Part shown: one piece after another, positions 1 through 7,104 of the stretch
Numbering within the stretch: the stretch's first letter is position 1
Layout: each line of letters begins with the position of its first letter
The notes under the pieces: generated by a model
The model's database searches: none
What the model saw: only the letters and a program-made list of their open reading frames with translations
What the model was told of the DNA's origin: nothing
Position numbers and translations under genes: made by a program
Origin: JANMZR01 sp031383555
GTDB lineage: Bacteria; Bacteroidota; Bacteroidia; Cytophagales; Spirosomataceae
Assembly: GCA_031383555.1 (NCBI GenBank)
Contig: JANMZR010000449.1
Coordinates: forward strand, 1-20,987
Direction of reading: 5' to 3'
Length of the DNA stretch: 20,987 bases

Positions 1-258
1 ACCCACGTTGGGCAATTTTGAAAAATTTAAAATAGATTAAAAAAATAATTATATATAAGAAATGGCACATGTGCTCTATGTCTTAGGTGGATTTCACCAG
101 TTGTAGCATCTATTGCTATTGTTTTTGGAGTAACAAAATCATGACTTCTGCGCTTGTCACGTCGGGTTGTTGAATGTCTTCTTTTAGGATGTGCCATTTC
201 TTATATATAATTATTTTTTTAATCTATTTTAAATTTTTCAAAATTGCCCAACGTGGGT
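1..258. repeat. Perfect 70-bp inverted repeat (fold-back) at the left edge
   Basis: Bases 1-70 are the exact reverse complement of 189-258: base i pairs with base 259-i, with no mismatch until 71/188. The 118-bp spacer (71-188) is the body of rpmF. The right arm is native sequence: the 3' end of the DUF177 gene, the gap, and the first codons of rpmF. The left arm is an inverted copy of it, so the 3' part of rpmF is replaced. At the junction the rpmF codons for Ala-His (GCACAT, 69-74) match the Ala-His codons at its start (189-194), giving a 6-base microhomology. This is what a nascent strand folding back on itself would make. It is most likely an amplification or assembly chimera at a contig end; a real inverted duplication is possible. 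Confidence 0.95.
27..197 (-). pseudogene. rpmF: 50S ribosomal protein L32, 3' end replaced by fold-back
   Basis: Reading leftward from ATG at 197, the first residues are MAHPKRRHSTTRRDKRRSH, the typical basic start of L32, a small protein of the large ribosomal subunit. A TTGEIHL..HRAH segment follows. Residues 1-43 (down to base 69) look native. From residue 44 the frame reads into the inverted copy, giving VPFLIYNYFFNLF and a stop at 27-29, for 56 residues in all. Bacteroidota L32 normally continues with a Tyr/Lys-rich tail, which is missing here. L32 is generally essential, so the intact gene should exist in the organism. It lies 26 bases downstream of the DUF177 gene in the same direction, the usual yceD-rpmF pair. 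Confidence 0.85.
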
Positions 259-754
259 CAATCACTTGGTCATCAATTTTTTCTGTATCATTTTTTAACG
301 TCGTATACACAATAAAACCTTCATTTTCAATCTCCAAATCTTGACCCAAATACCGAGGATGAAGTTTTTTCATTGGTATTGAAAGGCTTATCAATTCATA
401 AATTTCTTGTGATAAATCTATAGTTTGGGTATTTCTATTAATTAATTTAATACCGTCGGCAAGCTCTTCATTATGCTCTCCAAATTTCAAAATAATTGAT
501 TCTTTTGTTGAAAAGGGAAAATCAAAAAAATCAAGACTTCTATCACATTCCAAACTTAAAGTTCCTTTTAGGTCGAAAGCCAAATTAATCATCGTTTCCG
601 ACTTATTCAATTCAATTTTGGCAAAAAAAGTACCGTTATTTACAGCTTCCATCTCAAAATGTTCGAAAAACTCTTTGTCGCCTTCCATTTCAAAGGAATA
701 AGACTTGTTTTCCATCTGAGCAATACTAACTATGTATTTTTTCAGTACTTTCAA
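224..754 (-). CDS. DUF177 (YceD-like) protein upstream of rpmF
   Basis: A 176-residue soluble, acidic protein without signal peptide. It matches DUF177/YceD by its position directly before rpmF, its length, the N-terminal pattern (MKVLKKYIVSI..) and the central LSLECDRSL segment, which recalls the conserved L.C.R.L motif of the family. YceD relatives are linked to ribosomal RNA and large-subunit assembly, but the Bacteroidota members are poorly characterised. The start is TTG at 754. An in-frame TAG lies 30 bases upstream with no ATG between, and the next ATG would remove 13 residues. A TAATTTTG box at 775-782 on this strand would give a leader of only about 15 bases. The last codons (ending WAILKNLK) are duplicated in inverted form at the window edge. 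Confidence 0.8.
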   Translation of the reverse strand: MKVLKKYIVSIAQMENKSYSFEMEGDKEFFEHFEMEAVNNGTFFAKIELNKSETMINLAFDLKGTLSLECDRSLDFFDFPFSTKESIILKFGEHNEELADGIKLINRNTQTIDLSQEIYELISLSIPMKKLHPRYLGQDLEIENEGFIVYTTLKNDTEKIDDQVIDPRWAILKNLK

Positions 755-774
755 TGTGTTTGCTTTTTGGACTG

Positions 775-782
775 CAAAATTA
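775..782 (-). promoter_or_regulatory. Candidate -7 element (TAATTTTG) for the DUF177-rpmF pair
   Basis: The minus strand reads TAATTTTG, matching the Bacteroidota -7 consensus TAnnTTTG, 21 bases before the TTG start of DUF177. No clear -33 TTTG is seen. In DNA this AT-rich, single matches also occur by chance. Confidence 0.45.
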
Positions 783-1054
783 CGCTATTATTTTTATAAA
801 AACTAAAATTGAATTAATAAATTTTTGAAAATTATAGGCTAAAACCTTAAAGGCAAATGCTAAGTATAATTTCATTAATAAAATCAAATATAAAATAAAG
901 TTAATATAAATTTTGAGTTTCATTGTTGGTTGAATTAATCGTAATTTTATGAGCTCGAAACCTAATACACGACTCATTGTAAATAAATATTAAAGACAAA
1001 TAGGTAGGCAGGCAACAAGAGCAAATGCATTTAAAACCTCAGTTTACGCAGCCC

Positions 1055-1091
1055 GTCCAAATCCTTTTCACTAGGAAAAGGACTTTTGGAC
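1055..1091. repeat. Strong imperfect hairpin, possibly a dispersed intergenic element
   Basis: The arms GTCCAAA (1055-1061) and TTTGGAC (1085-1091) pair, and then TCCTTTTC (1062-1069) pairs with GAAAAGGA (1075-1082). This leaves a 5-base loop and a 2-base bulge, 15 base pairs in all. It sits between divergent genes, so it does not follow a gene as a terminator would, and it lacks a long T tract on either side. It may be a REP-like or MITE-like repeat; only a genome search could show this. Confidence 0.55.
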
Positions 1092-1192
1092 TCGAATTAT
1101 TATCATTTTTAGCAAAAAAAGTATTAAAAATTTTAAATGGGTTTGTTCTAGCGAGCTAAACTAAATTTTATTAGCAAAATAAAAAAATAATT

Positions 1193-1795
1193 TTGAAAAT
1201 TAAAGAAGCAGAGTACCTTATAAGCAGTGCATTGGTGAGCCAATGCCCAAAACCCGATAAGCCTGAGTATGCTTTTATTGGTAGGTCAAACGTTGGTAAG
1301 TCGTCGTTGATAAATATGATTTGCAATAAAGAGGGCTTGGCCAAAACCTCGCAAACACCTGGAAAAACCCAGTTAATCAATCATTTTTTAATTAATAAAA
1401 CATGGTATTTGGTTGACTTACCTGGCTATGGATTTGCAAAAGTGAGTAGAACTGAGCGTGAAAAGTTTGAAAAGATGATTAATAATTATCTTTTTGAGCG
1501 TGAAAACCTAATTAATACCTTCGTTTTGGTGGATATTAGGCATAGTCCTCAAATGATTGATTTAGAATTTATGGAAAAATTGGGTACCAATGGAGTACCT
1601 TTTTCTATAATATTCACAAAAGCCGATAAACTTTCAAAGCTCCAAGTAGGGAACCATATTAACGATTACACCCAAAAAATGCTTGAAAGTTGGGAATCGA
1701 TGCCTACCTTTTTTGTGAGTTCGGCCTCTTCAGCCTTAGGAAAAGAAGAAATTACTGAATATATCCAATCATTACATCCGCTTTTTAAGGTATAA
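1193..1795 (+). CDS. engB: Ribosome biogenesis GTP-binding protein EngB (YihA/YsxC)
   Basis: A 200-residue TRAFAC-class GTPase needed for assembly of the 50S ribosomal subunit. All G motifs are visible: G1 GRSNVGKS (residues 30-37), G2 around TPGKTQ (55-60), G3 DLPG (75-78), G4 TKAD (142-145) and a G5-like SSA (176-178). The family signature KTS..PGKTQ.INHF is present and the length is normal. The start is TTG at 1193: an in-frame TAG lies at 1172-1174 with no ATG between, and the N-terminus MKIKEAEYLIS fits the family. The DUF5606 gene follows 107 bases downstream in the same direction. Confidence 0.95.
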   Translation: MKIKEAEYLISSALVSQCPKPDKPEYAFIGRSNVGKSSLINMICNKEGLAKTSQTPGKTQLINHFLINKTWYLVDLPGYGFAKVSRTEREKFEKMINNYLFERENLINTFVLVDIRHSPQMIDLEFMEKLGTNGVPFSIIFTKADKLSKLQVGNHINDYTQKMLESWESMPTFFVSSASSALGKEEITEYIQSLHPLFKV

Positions 1796-1801
1796 TTTTC
1801 G

Positions 1802-1809
1802 TAATTTTG
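1802..1809 (+). promoter_or_regulatory. Candidate -7 element (TAATTTTG) upstream of the DUF5606 gene
   Basis: TAATTTTG lies just after the engB stop, about 93 bases before the DUF5606 start at 1903. It fits TAnnTTTG. No convincing -33 element is visible, so this remains a motif match. Confidence 0.35.
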
Positions 1810-1902
1810 TGATAAAAAAAATCAAATAATATTTCAATCTTAAATATAGAATATCTGCGAAATGAATAATTCATTTCAAATTTGAAACGATTAATATCAA
1901 CA

Positions 1903-2409
1903 ATGGAAAAATTAAAACAGATTGCTCATATCTCAGGAAAACCGGGGCTATATAAAATTATAAAACCAACCCGCACGGGTGTAATTGTAGAGACGCTTGA
2001 TAGTAAAAAAGAAAAATCGGTGGTCAGTAGTAATGCCAAAGTTTCGGTGTTAAATGAAATTTCTGTATTTATGGAAGACCATCAAGATAGCTCGAAGCCA
2101 CTAGCCCAAATATTAACCGCTATAAATTTGAAGTATGCTGAAGGCCTTGATTTCACGCCTAAGGACCTATCTGACCAAAAATTAACGGAAAAATTTTTAG
2201 AAATCGAGCCTAATTTTGATCGGGAGCGTGTTTATACATCTGACATAAAAAAGATATTTTCATGGTTTGGTATACTGAGAAGTACTATGTCTGAAATATT
2301 TGAGGAAATCGCCGAAAAGATAGAAGAAGTTGAGAAACCTGAAGAAATTGCTGAAGCAAAAGAAAATATTGAAAAAACTGTAAAAAAGGCTAAAAAGAAG
2401 GCTGATTGA
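1903..2409 (+). CDS. DUF5606 family protein
   Basis: A cytoplasmic protein of 168 residues from ATG at 1903. The frame is open back to a TTG at 1882, but the ATG start (MEKLKQIAHISGKPGLYK) gives the usual N-terminus. The segment ISGKPGLYK followed by V.V..LDSKKEKSVVSS and EISVFMED matches my memory of DUF5606, a family almost confined to Bacteroidota and of unknown function. Residues near 95-130 carry a second conserved-looking block (PNFDRERVYTSDIKKIFSWF). The last ~35 residues are a Glu/Lys-rich, probably helical or disordered tail, as is usual for the family. It follows engB and ends 27 bases before a terminator. Confidence 0.8.
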   Translation: MEKLKQIAHISGKPGLYKIIKPTRTGVIVETLDSKKEKSVVSSNAKVSVLNEISVFMEDHQDSSKPLAQILTAINLKYAEGLDFTPKDLSDQKLTEKFLEIEPNFDRERVYTSDIKKIFSWFGILRSTMSEIFEEIAEKIEEVEKPEEIAEAKENIEKTVKKAKKKAD

Positions 2410-2436
2410 AAGTAAAAACAAAAAAATAGTTTTATA

Positions 2437-2463
2437 AAAAAAGGGGCAAAATGCCCCTTTTTT
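2437..2463. terminator. Bidirectional intrinsic terminator between the DUF5606 gene and pyk
   Basis: The stem AAAAAAGGGGCA / TGCCCCTTTTTT has a 3-base loop. It has T runs when read in either direction and lies between two convergent genes, so it can end both transcripts. Confidence 0.9.
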
Positions 2464-2501
2464 CGTTGTTTTTATTAAAAAAACTGTTTGTTGAAGAAAA
2501 A

Positions 2502-3983
2502 TTACTCCACCACTCCAATTTGTACAGTATTGGTTTTCAAGCCTTTATTAGCTGGCATGCCTAATGTGGTGATAAATGTATCTCCATTTTTTAGTTCGCC
2601 ATCACTTTTTAAAATATCTGTAAAATTTTGAATCATTTTTTCTATAGAATCTATTTCACCATCATAATAATAAACTTTGGCCCCCCAAAGTAGGCCCATT
2701 AAGGTTTGTGATTGCTTATTATTTGTAAAAATGTAAAGGCCTGCTTTTGGTCTATAGGCAGATAATTGAAAAGCCGTATAACCAGATTGTGTAATGCACA
2801 ATATTGCTTTGGCTTCGGTGTCACGGGCAAGTCTACATGCACCAGCAATCATACGGTCATTCAAAGGATTTGCAGATTTTTCGCTGATATAGGAGTGATT
2901 TTTAAAGTATATAGCGGCTTCATCTCCTTTTACTATTTTTATGCTATTTTGTTGATATTCAACCGTTTCAATAATATGCGCCATTGTTTTTACCGCAATT
3001 TCAGGGTATTTACCAGAAGCTGACTCAGCTGAAAGCATAGTAGCTGAAGCACCATCTAATACCGCATTGGCTACGTCAGATGTTTCGGCACGAGTAGGAA
3101 CAGGATTGTCCTTCATACTCTCCAACATTTGGGTGGCTACTATTACTGGTTTGGCTGCTTTTATACATTTGGCTACCATTTCTTTTTGTAAATGTGGCAC
3201 CATGGCACCATCCAATTCAACACCCAAGTCACCACGTGCTACCATAATTGCATCCGTTACTTCAATTATGGCATCAATATTAACAATTGCCTCTGGTTTT
3301 TCTATTTTGGCAATTACTTTGGTAGTTTTACCAGCATCAGCAATTAATTTTTTTACATCAATAATGTCTTGAGCAGTACGTACAAATGAAAGTGCAATCC
3401 AATCTACATCGTAGGCAAGGCCAAACACCAGGTCTTCACGATCTTTTTCTGTAAGGGCGGGTAATGAAACTTTGGTGCCAGGGAGGTTAATTCCTTTTTT
3501 TGACCTTAAAATACCCCCATAAACTACTTCAGTTATTACTTCTTTCGTCGCATTATTTACGGAAATTACTTTTACCTCCAAATTGCCATCGTCCATCAAT
3601 ATTCGCTCACCAGCGTTTACATCTTTATACATGGAGGTATAAGTAGTGCCAACTTTTTCGGCCGTGCCTAAAAGTTTATCATCCATTGCAAAAATTAATT
3701 GGTTTCCAGCGATTAATTCAACACCGCCATCTTTTTGGTCTTCAACCATTTGGGTACGAATTTTTGGCCCCTGCAAGTCTTGAAGAATAGTCAAATTAAG
3801 ATTATGTTCTTGATTAAGCTCACGAATAGCTTGGATACGAAGAAGATGGTCCTCATGTGTGCCATGCGAAAAATTAAGTCTGAAAATATTGGCTCCAGCG
3901 TGTGCCAACTTCAATAACATTTCTTTTGAAGCAGAAGCTGGGCCTACTGTAGCAACTATTTTGGTTTTTCTTAAATAAGACAT
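2502..3983 (-). CDS. pyk: Pyruvate kinase
   Basis: A 493-residue cytoplasmic glycolytic enzyme that turns phosphoenolpyruvate and ADP into pyruvate and ATP. The N-terminus RKTKIVATVGPAS is typical. Active-site features are visible: Arg35 and Asn37 in FRLNFSHG, the catalytic Lys226 with metal ligand Glu228 in VIAKIEKPEA, and Asp252 in MVARGDLGVEL (signature around 247-256). The B domain lies at about 75-175 and the C-terminal regulatory domain at about 365-493. Length is normal. It is transcribed alone, between a shared terminator (2437-2463) and a candidate promoter at 4024-4031. Confidence 0.97.
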   Translation of the reverse strand: MSYLRKTKIVATVGPASASKEMLLKLAHAGANIFRLNFSHGTHEDHLLRIQAIRELNQEHNLNLTILQDLQGPKIRTQMVEDQKDGGVELIAGNQLIFAMDDKLLGTAEKVGTTYTSMYKDVNAGERILMDDGNLEVKVISVNNATKEVITEVVYGGILRSKKGINLPGTKVSLPALTEKDREDLVFGLAYDVDWIALSFVRTAQDIIDVKKLIADAGKTTKVIAKIEKPEAIVNIDAIIEVTDAIMVARGDLGVELDGAMVPHLQKEMVAKCIKAAKPVIVATQMLESMKDNPVPTRAETSDVANAVLDGASATMLSAESASGKYPEIAVKTMAHIIETVEYQQNSIKIVKGDEAAIYFKNHSYISEKSANPLNDRMIAGACRLARDTEAKAILCITQSGYTAFQLSAYRPKAGLYIFTNNKQSQTLMGLLWGAKVYYYDGEIDSIEKMIQNFTDILKSDGELKNGDTFITTLGMPANKGLKTNTVQIGVVE

Positions 3984-4023
3984 TTGGAGAAATTTCGTGT
4001 TTTAAATCACTTAAACTTATTTG

Positions 4024-4031
4024 CAAATATA
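4024..4031 (-). promoter_or_regulatory. Candidate -7 element (TATATTTG) for pyk
   Basis: The minus strand reads TATATTTG, a full match to TAnnTTTG, 40 bases upstream of the pyk start codon. A T-rich stretch lies about 20 bases further upstream, but no clear TTTG. Confidence 0.5.
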
Positions 4032-4075
4032 AGGCTTTAAGCTAAAAAACGAGTTAATTATGAGTTTTAATAAAA

Positions 4076-4115
4076 CGAAAAAAAACCATACTTTAATAAA
4101 AATATGGCTTTTTCG
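4076..4115 (-). terminator. Intrinsic terminator downstream of dnaN
   Basis: On the minus strand CGAAAAAGCCATA and TATGGTTTTTTTTCG form a stem with a 12-base AT-rich loop, and the 3' arm runs into eight T residues. It starts 19 bases after the dnaN stop, so it probably ends the dnaN transcript. Confidence 0.65.
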
Positions 4116-4133
4116 ATTAAAAATATTATTTGA

Positions 4134-5261
4134 CTATGAATTATAATTATTCAACATAACAGGCATAATGAGCATGAGTATATCTTCTTTTTCAGATTGG
4201 TCTTGAGGAATAATCAGACCCGCTCTATTAGGTGCCGACATTTCTAAGTTAATTGCTTTGCATGAAAGATTACCAATCATTTCGGCCATAAATTTAGAAT
4301 TAAAGCCTATTTCCATTGGCTCGCCAGTATAGTCGCAAGCCAATTTTTCATTGGCCTCATTTGAATAGTCTATGTCTTCAGCGGAAAGCATAAGATTGTC
4401 ATCAGCTAATTTTAAGCGAATTTGGTGTGTTGTTTTATTAGAATAAATTGAAATTCTTTTTAGAGCATTTAAAAACTCCATACGGTTAATAGACAGCACA
4501 TTTGGATTTTGAGTAGGGATAGCATTGTTGAAATCGGGGTACCTTTCATCGATTAACCGACAAAACATTTGAATATTTCCAAAACTAAAACATGCATGCG
4601 ATGTACCGAAGTCAGCAGTGACTACAGTATCATCAGCTGGAAGAGTAGCTTTTAGTAAGTTGAGTGCTTTTTTAGGTATGATCAGATTTGTTTCTACTTT
4701 TGACTTTACATCGTTACGAATGATACGCACCAATTTGTGGCCATCAGTGGCAACAAAGGTAGAGTTTTCGGTATTTAACATCAGATAGATACCTGTCATG
4801 GCTGGACGGAGGTCATCACTGCTAGCCGCAAAAATAGTATTTGCAATAGTTGATCCTAAAGTATTTGCGGCCATTTCAACGGATAGATTTTTGTTAACAG
4901 TTGGTGTCTTAGGAAAATCGATTGGGTTTTCACCAGCCAATTTATAGCGACCGTTTTCGGTAATTAGCTCTACTCCAAAGGTATCAGCATCAACATTAAT
5001 TGTAATTGGTTGCTCAGGAAGGCTTCTTAATGTTTCTAAAAGTAACCGAGCTGGCACTGCAATAGTACCATGATCTTTGGTGTCAACTTCCAAACTGGTT
5101 ATCATTACCGTTTGCAAATCTGAAGAAGTTGCAGTGAGTACTCCGTCTTCAATTTTAAATAGAAAATTTTCTAAGATAGGTATAAGGGTATTGCCGCCAA
5201 TTACTCCATTTATAGCTGATAACTGTTTTAGTAATAGCGCAGAGGATACTGAAAACTTCAT
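4134..5261 (-). CDS. dnaN: DNA polymerase III subunit beta (sliding clamp)
   Basis: A 375-residue ring-forming clamp that tethers DNA polymerase III to DNA. The N-terminus MKFSVSSALLLKQLS..NGVI..N..IPILENFLF, the central TDGHKLVR segment and the C-terminal LIMPVMLNN are all typical of Bacteroidota DnaN. Three clamp domains of about 120 residues each account for the whole length. It lies 113 bases downstream of gldG on the same strand, an adjacency I recall from other Bacteroidota, and not beside dnaA as in many other bacteria. I found no full TAnnTTTG box in the gap, so it may depend partly on upstream transcription. Confidence 0.97.
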   Translation of the reverse strand: MKFSVSSALLLKQLSAINGVIGGNTLIPILENFLFKIEDGVLTATSSDLQTVMITSLEVDTKDHGTIAVPARLLLETLRSLPEQPITINVDADTFGVELITENGRYKLAGENPIDFPKTPTVNKNLSVEMAANTLGSTIANTIFAASSDDLRPAMTGIYLMLNTENSTFVATDGHKLVRIIRNDVKSKVETNLIIPKKALNLLKATLPADDTVVTADFGTSHACFSFGNIQMFCRLIDERYPDFNNAIPTQNPNVLSINRMEFLNALKRISIYSNKTTHQIRLKLADDNLMLSAEDIDYSNEANEKLACDYTGEPMEIGFNSKFMAEMIGNLSCKAINLEMSAPNRAGLIIPQDQSEKEDILMLIMPVMLNNYNS

Positions 5262-5374
5262 TTGTATTTTCGATTAAATTAATTTCAAAGAAATGGGGTT
5301 ATAAAAACGTGAAATTAGGCAAAACAGAGGTAGATTGCAAATTATTGTAAGAAAATCGACCTTTTTGATAGGGA

Positions 5375-7036
5375 TTATCGGTATTTCTTTTTCATAAAAA
5401 TTGAAAAAATTAAAGCCAAACTTGCCAAAATAACCATTGGAATTATAAGATTTATAGCTTGCCAATAAGTAGAATTCTGAGTAATTTCAATTTTATCTAA
5501 AGGCCTTAGTTTCACTATTTTATTTCTAGTGCCAATAATACCATCAGCATCCAAAAGATAATCTACAGCATTTTTAACGAAGTCCTTATTAGCGAAAGTA
5601 TATTTTGAGTACCTATCAAAACCAATTGGCATTGGTTGCTTCGATTGTGGATCCACTTCGTTGGTTGGCAAGTCTGAATCAGCGCAAATAATTATTTTTG
5701 AAGGTTTATCTTTTGCTTTGAAAGTGCTAAAACGAGGGTCACTTGGTAAAATAGAATTAGAAAAAAAGCTCTCAAAAGAGCCTTCGATCAAATAAGATAT
5801 AGTTTTTACGCCCGCATTTGGTATATTTTGGTCAAAGTTTTTGGAGGCTATGTTATATGAAATAGTAGCGGGTGTATTTAATATTTGAGTATTGTCAGAA
5901 CTTTGCAAAAGTGGAGTTTTTTTAATATTTGGAGCCAGCACAGTGTCTAAAGTACTTGCATATTTCAAATATATTGCGTCCAAATTTCGCACAATTGGAA
6001 AGCTGGAAATAGAATTAATTATAGGAAAATAAGGCCATTGTACCAATGATAAATTAGGATTTTCACCAAAATTCCCAACATTCATGGGTATCGCAGCACT
6101 TCGTTGCATGTCCTTTAAAAGATTGGTATTCAAGCGAATACCATATTTGAAAAACATATCTTCCAAATTTACTGAAAATGGTTTTGCGTAATTCCCTTCA
6201 AGTCCTATTGAATCTATTTTTACGGGATCGATAAAAAAAAGAGCCTTACCTCCCTTTATAATAAACTGATCAATTTTATATTTATCTTCCTCTGTAAAAG
6301 CTTTATCAGGTTTTAAAACAAATATTGCATCGAGGCCATCTAAAGTAGGCGAAGCAGAAAGATCAACCGGAAATAAATCATAACTTTTTTTAAGAAGGCT
6401 TATCAAGTCTATTTGCCTGATGGCAGGTAGCGAGCTATAATTTACAAAAAAACCTATTTTCTTGCGTCCAGCTTGGGTAAGCTCTTTTATGGCCGCAGCC
6501 AGCTCAAACTCAACCTCTTCGGTTGCTTGGTTCAACTTTTCTTGTGGACTAATCAGCTTATTTCCTTTCAATAAAAGTATTGGCAATTCCTTTGATTGAT
6601 AGCTCATTATAGCACCAGGTAATATTAATAATTGGGTGTTTTTACCCTCCTTTTTCTCAATAATATTGGTAGGAATTATTCCTTTGCCAGATAAATCTGC
6701 AATTATTATTTCTCGCTCTTTCTCGTCCTTATATTCTTTATAAATATCAATAAATCTGTAATTTATTTTATGGTCTGAGATAGATTGAAAGTCGTCTAGG
6801 GTTTGTTTTATGGCCAATTCTAATCGTTTAAAGCCCCCAGGAAGGCCGCTACCAGTTAAATATACTTTAACAAAAACATCAGAATCGATATTTTTGAGCA
6901 TTTTTTTAGTTGGCTCTGAAATGGTATATCGTTTTTCCTGGGTAAGGTCAAGCCGAAAATTAAATAAATTGGAAAGGTAGTTTACACCAATGAAGGCAAC
7001 AATTAAAATGAGGATATTAATAATTGTTTTTTTCAA
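5375..7036 (-). CDS. gldG: Gliding-motility ABC transporter auxiliary subunit GldG
   Basis: A 553-residue membrane protein. One hydrophobic helix lies at residues 4-24 and another at about 524-545, followed by a KKKYR end; between them is a large extracytoplasmic part of the ABC-type-uncharacterised/GldG kind. The start pattern FNFRLDLTQEKRYTIS..T is diagnostic of GldG. GldG works with the permease GldF and ATPase GldA in gliding Bacteroidota, and its substrate is unknown. Unusually, gldF is not directly upstream: porT is, followed by ubiE. The ATG start gives a good N-terminal anchor. A short palindromic element (7067-7090) lies in the 68-base gap to porT. Confidence 0.9.
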   Translation of the reverse strand: MKKTIINILILIVAFIGVNYLSNLFNFRLDLTQEKRYTISEPTKKMLKNIDSDVFVKVYLTGSGLPGGFKRLELAIKQTLDDFQSISDHKINYRFIDIYKEYKDEKEREIIIADLSGKGIIPTNIIEKKEGKNTQLLILPGAIMSYQSKELPILLLKGNKLISPQEKLNQATEEVEFELAAAIKELTQAGRKKIGFFVNYSSLPAIRQIDLISLLKKSYDLFPVDLSASPTLDGLDAIFVLKPDKAFTEEDKYKIDQFIIKGGKALFFIDPVKIDSIGLEGNYAKPFSVNLEDMFFKYGIRLNTNLLKDMQRSAAIPMNVGNFGENPNLSLVQWPYFPIINSISSFPIVRNLDAIYLKYASTLDTVLAPNIKKTPLLQSSDNTQILNTPATISYNIASKNFDQNIPNAGVKTISYLIEGSFESFFSNSILPSDPRFSTFKAKDKPSKIIICADSDLPTNEVDPQSKQPMPIGFDRYSKYTFANKDFVKNAVDYLLDADGIIGTRNKIVKLRPLDKIEITQNSTYWQAINLIIPMVILASLALIFSIFMKKKYR

Positions 7037-7066
7037 TGTAATTGCAATTGATTGTTTAAATCTAAA

Positions 7067-7090
7067 TTCCCTTTGACTTCGCTGAGGGAA
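7067..7090. repeat. REP-like palindromic element between porT and gldG
   Basis: TTCCCT (7067-7072) and AGGGAA (7085-7090) flank TTGACTTCGCTG. The core CCCTTTGACTTCGCTGAGGG closely resembles a CCCTTCGACTTCGCTCAGGG palindrome that I recall as a common intergenic repeat in bacterial genomes. It could act as an attenuator or transcript stabiliser inside the operon. Confidence 0.5.
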
Positions 7091-7104
7091 CAGCTTTGAA
7101 TGCT

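Larger units (their letters stand above)
755..1192. other. 438-bp intergenic region without a recognisable gene
   Basis: The stretch lies between divergent genes (DUF177 on minus, engB on plus). It is very AT-rich. A 65-codon minus-strand frame at 780-977 is low-complexity and resembles nothing I know. The region holds the DUF177 -7 box (775-782), a strong hairpin (1055-1091) and a short palindrome TAGCGAGCTA at 1149-1158. I see no RNA gene. Confidence 0.6.

Noticed and set aside
1..258. Inverted repeat as transposon ends or a replication terminus
   Set aside because: The arms consist of host gene sequence (the DUF177 end and rpmF start), the spacer is rpmF itself, and no transposase or target duplication is present.
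780..977. 65-codon minus-strand frame
   Set aside because: Low-complexity, hydrophobic by AT-rich composition, overlaps the DUF177 promoter box, no recognisable pattern.
1188..1195. TAATTTTG as the engB promoter
   Set aside because: Its last three bases are the TTG start codon, so transcription would begin inside the gene. The conserved N-terminus requires the upstream codons; a chance match is likelier.
2766..3372. Plus-strand frames antisense to pyk (and similar ones opposite dnaN, lptD, mlaD)
   Set aside because: They mirror strongly supported genes on the other strand and show no domain pattern of their own.
5274..5465. 63-codon minus-strand frame between gldG and dnaN
   Set aside because: Overlaps the gldG C-terminal helix in another frame and has no family features; it is a shadow of AT-rich sequence.
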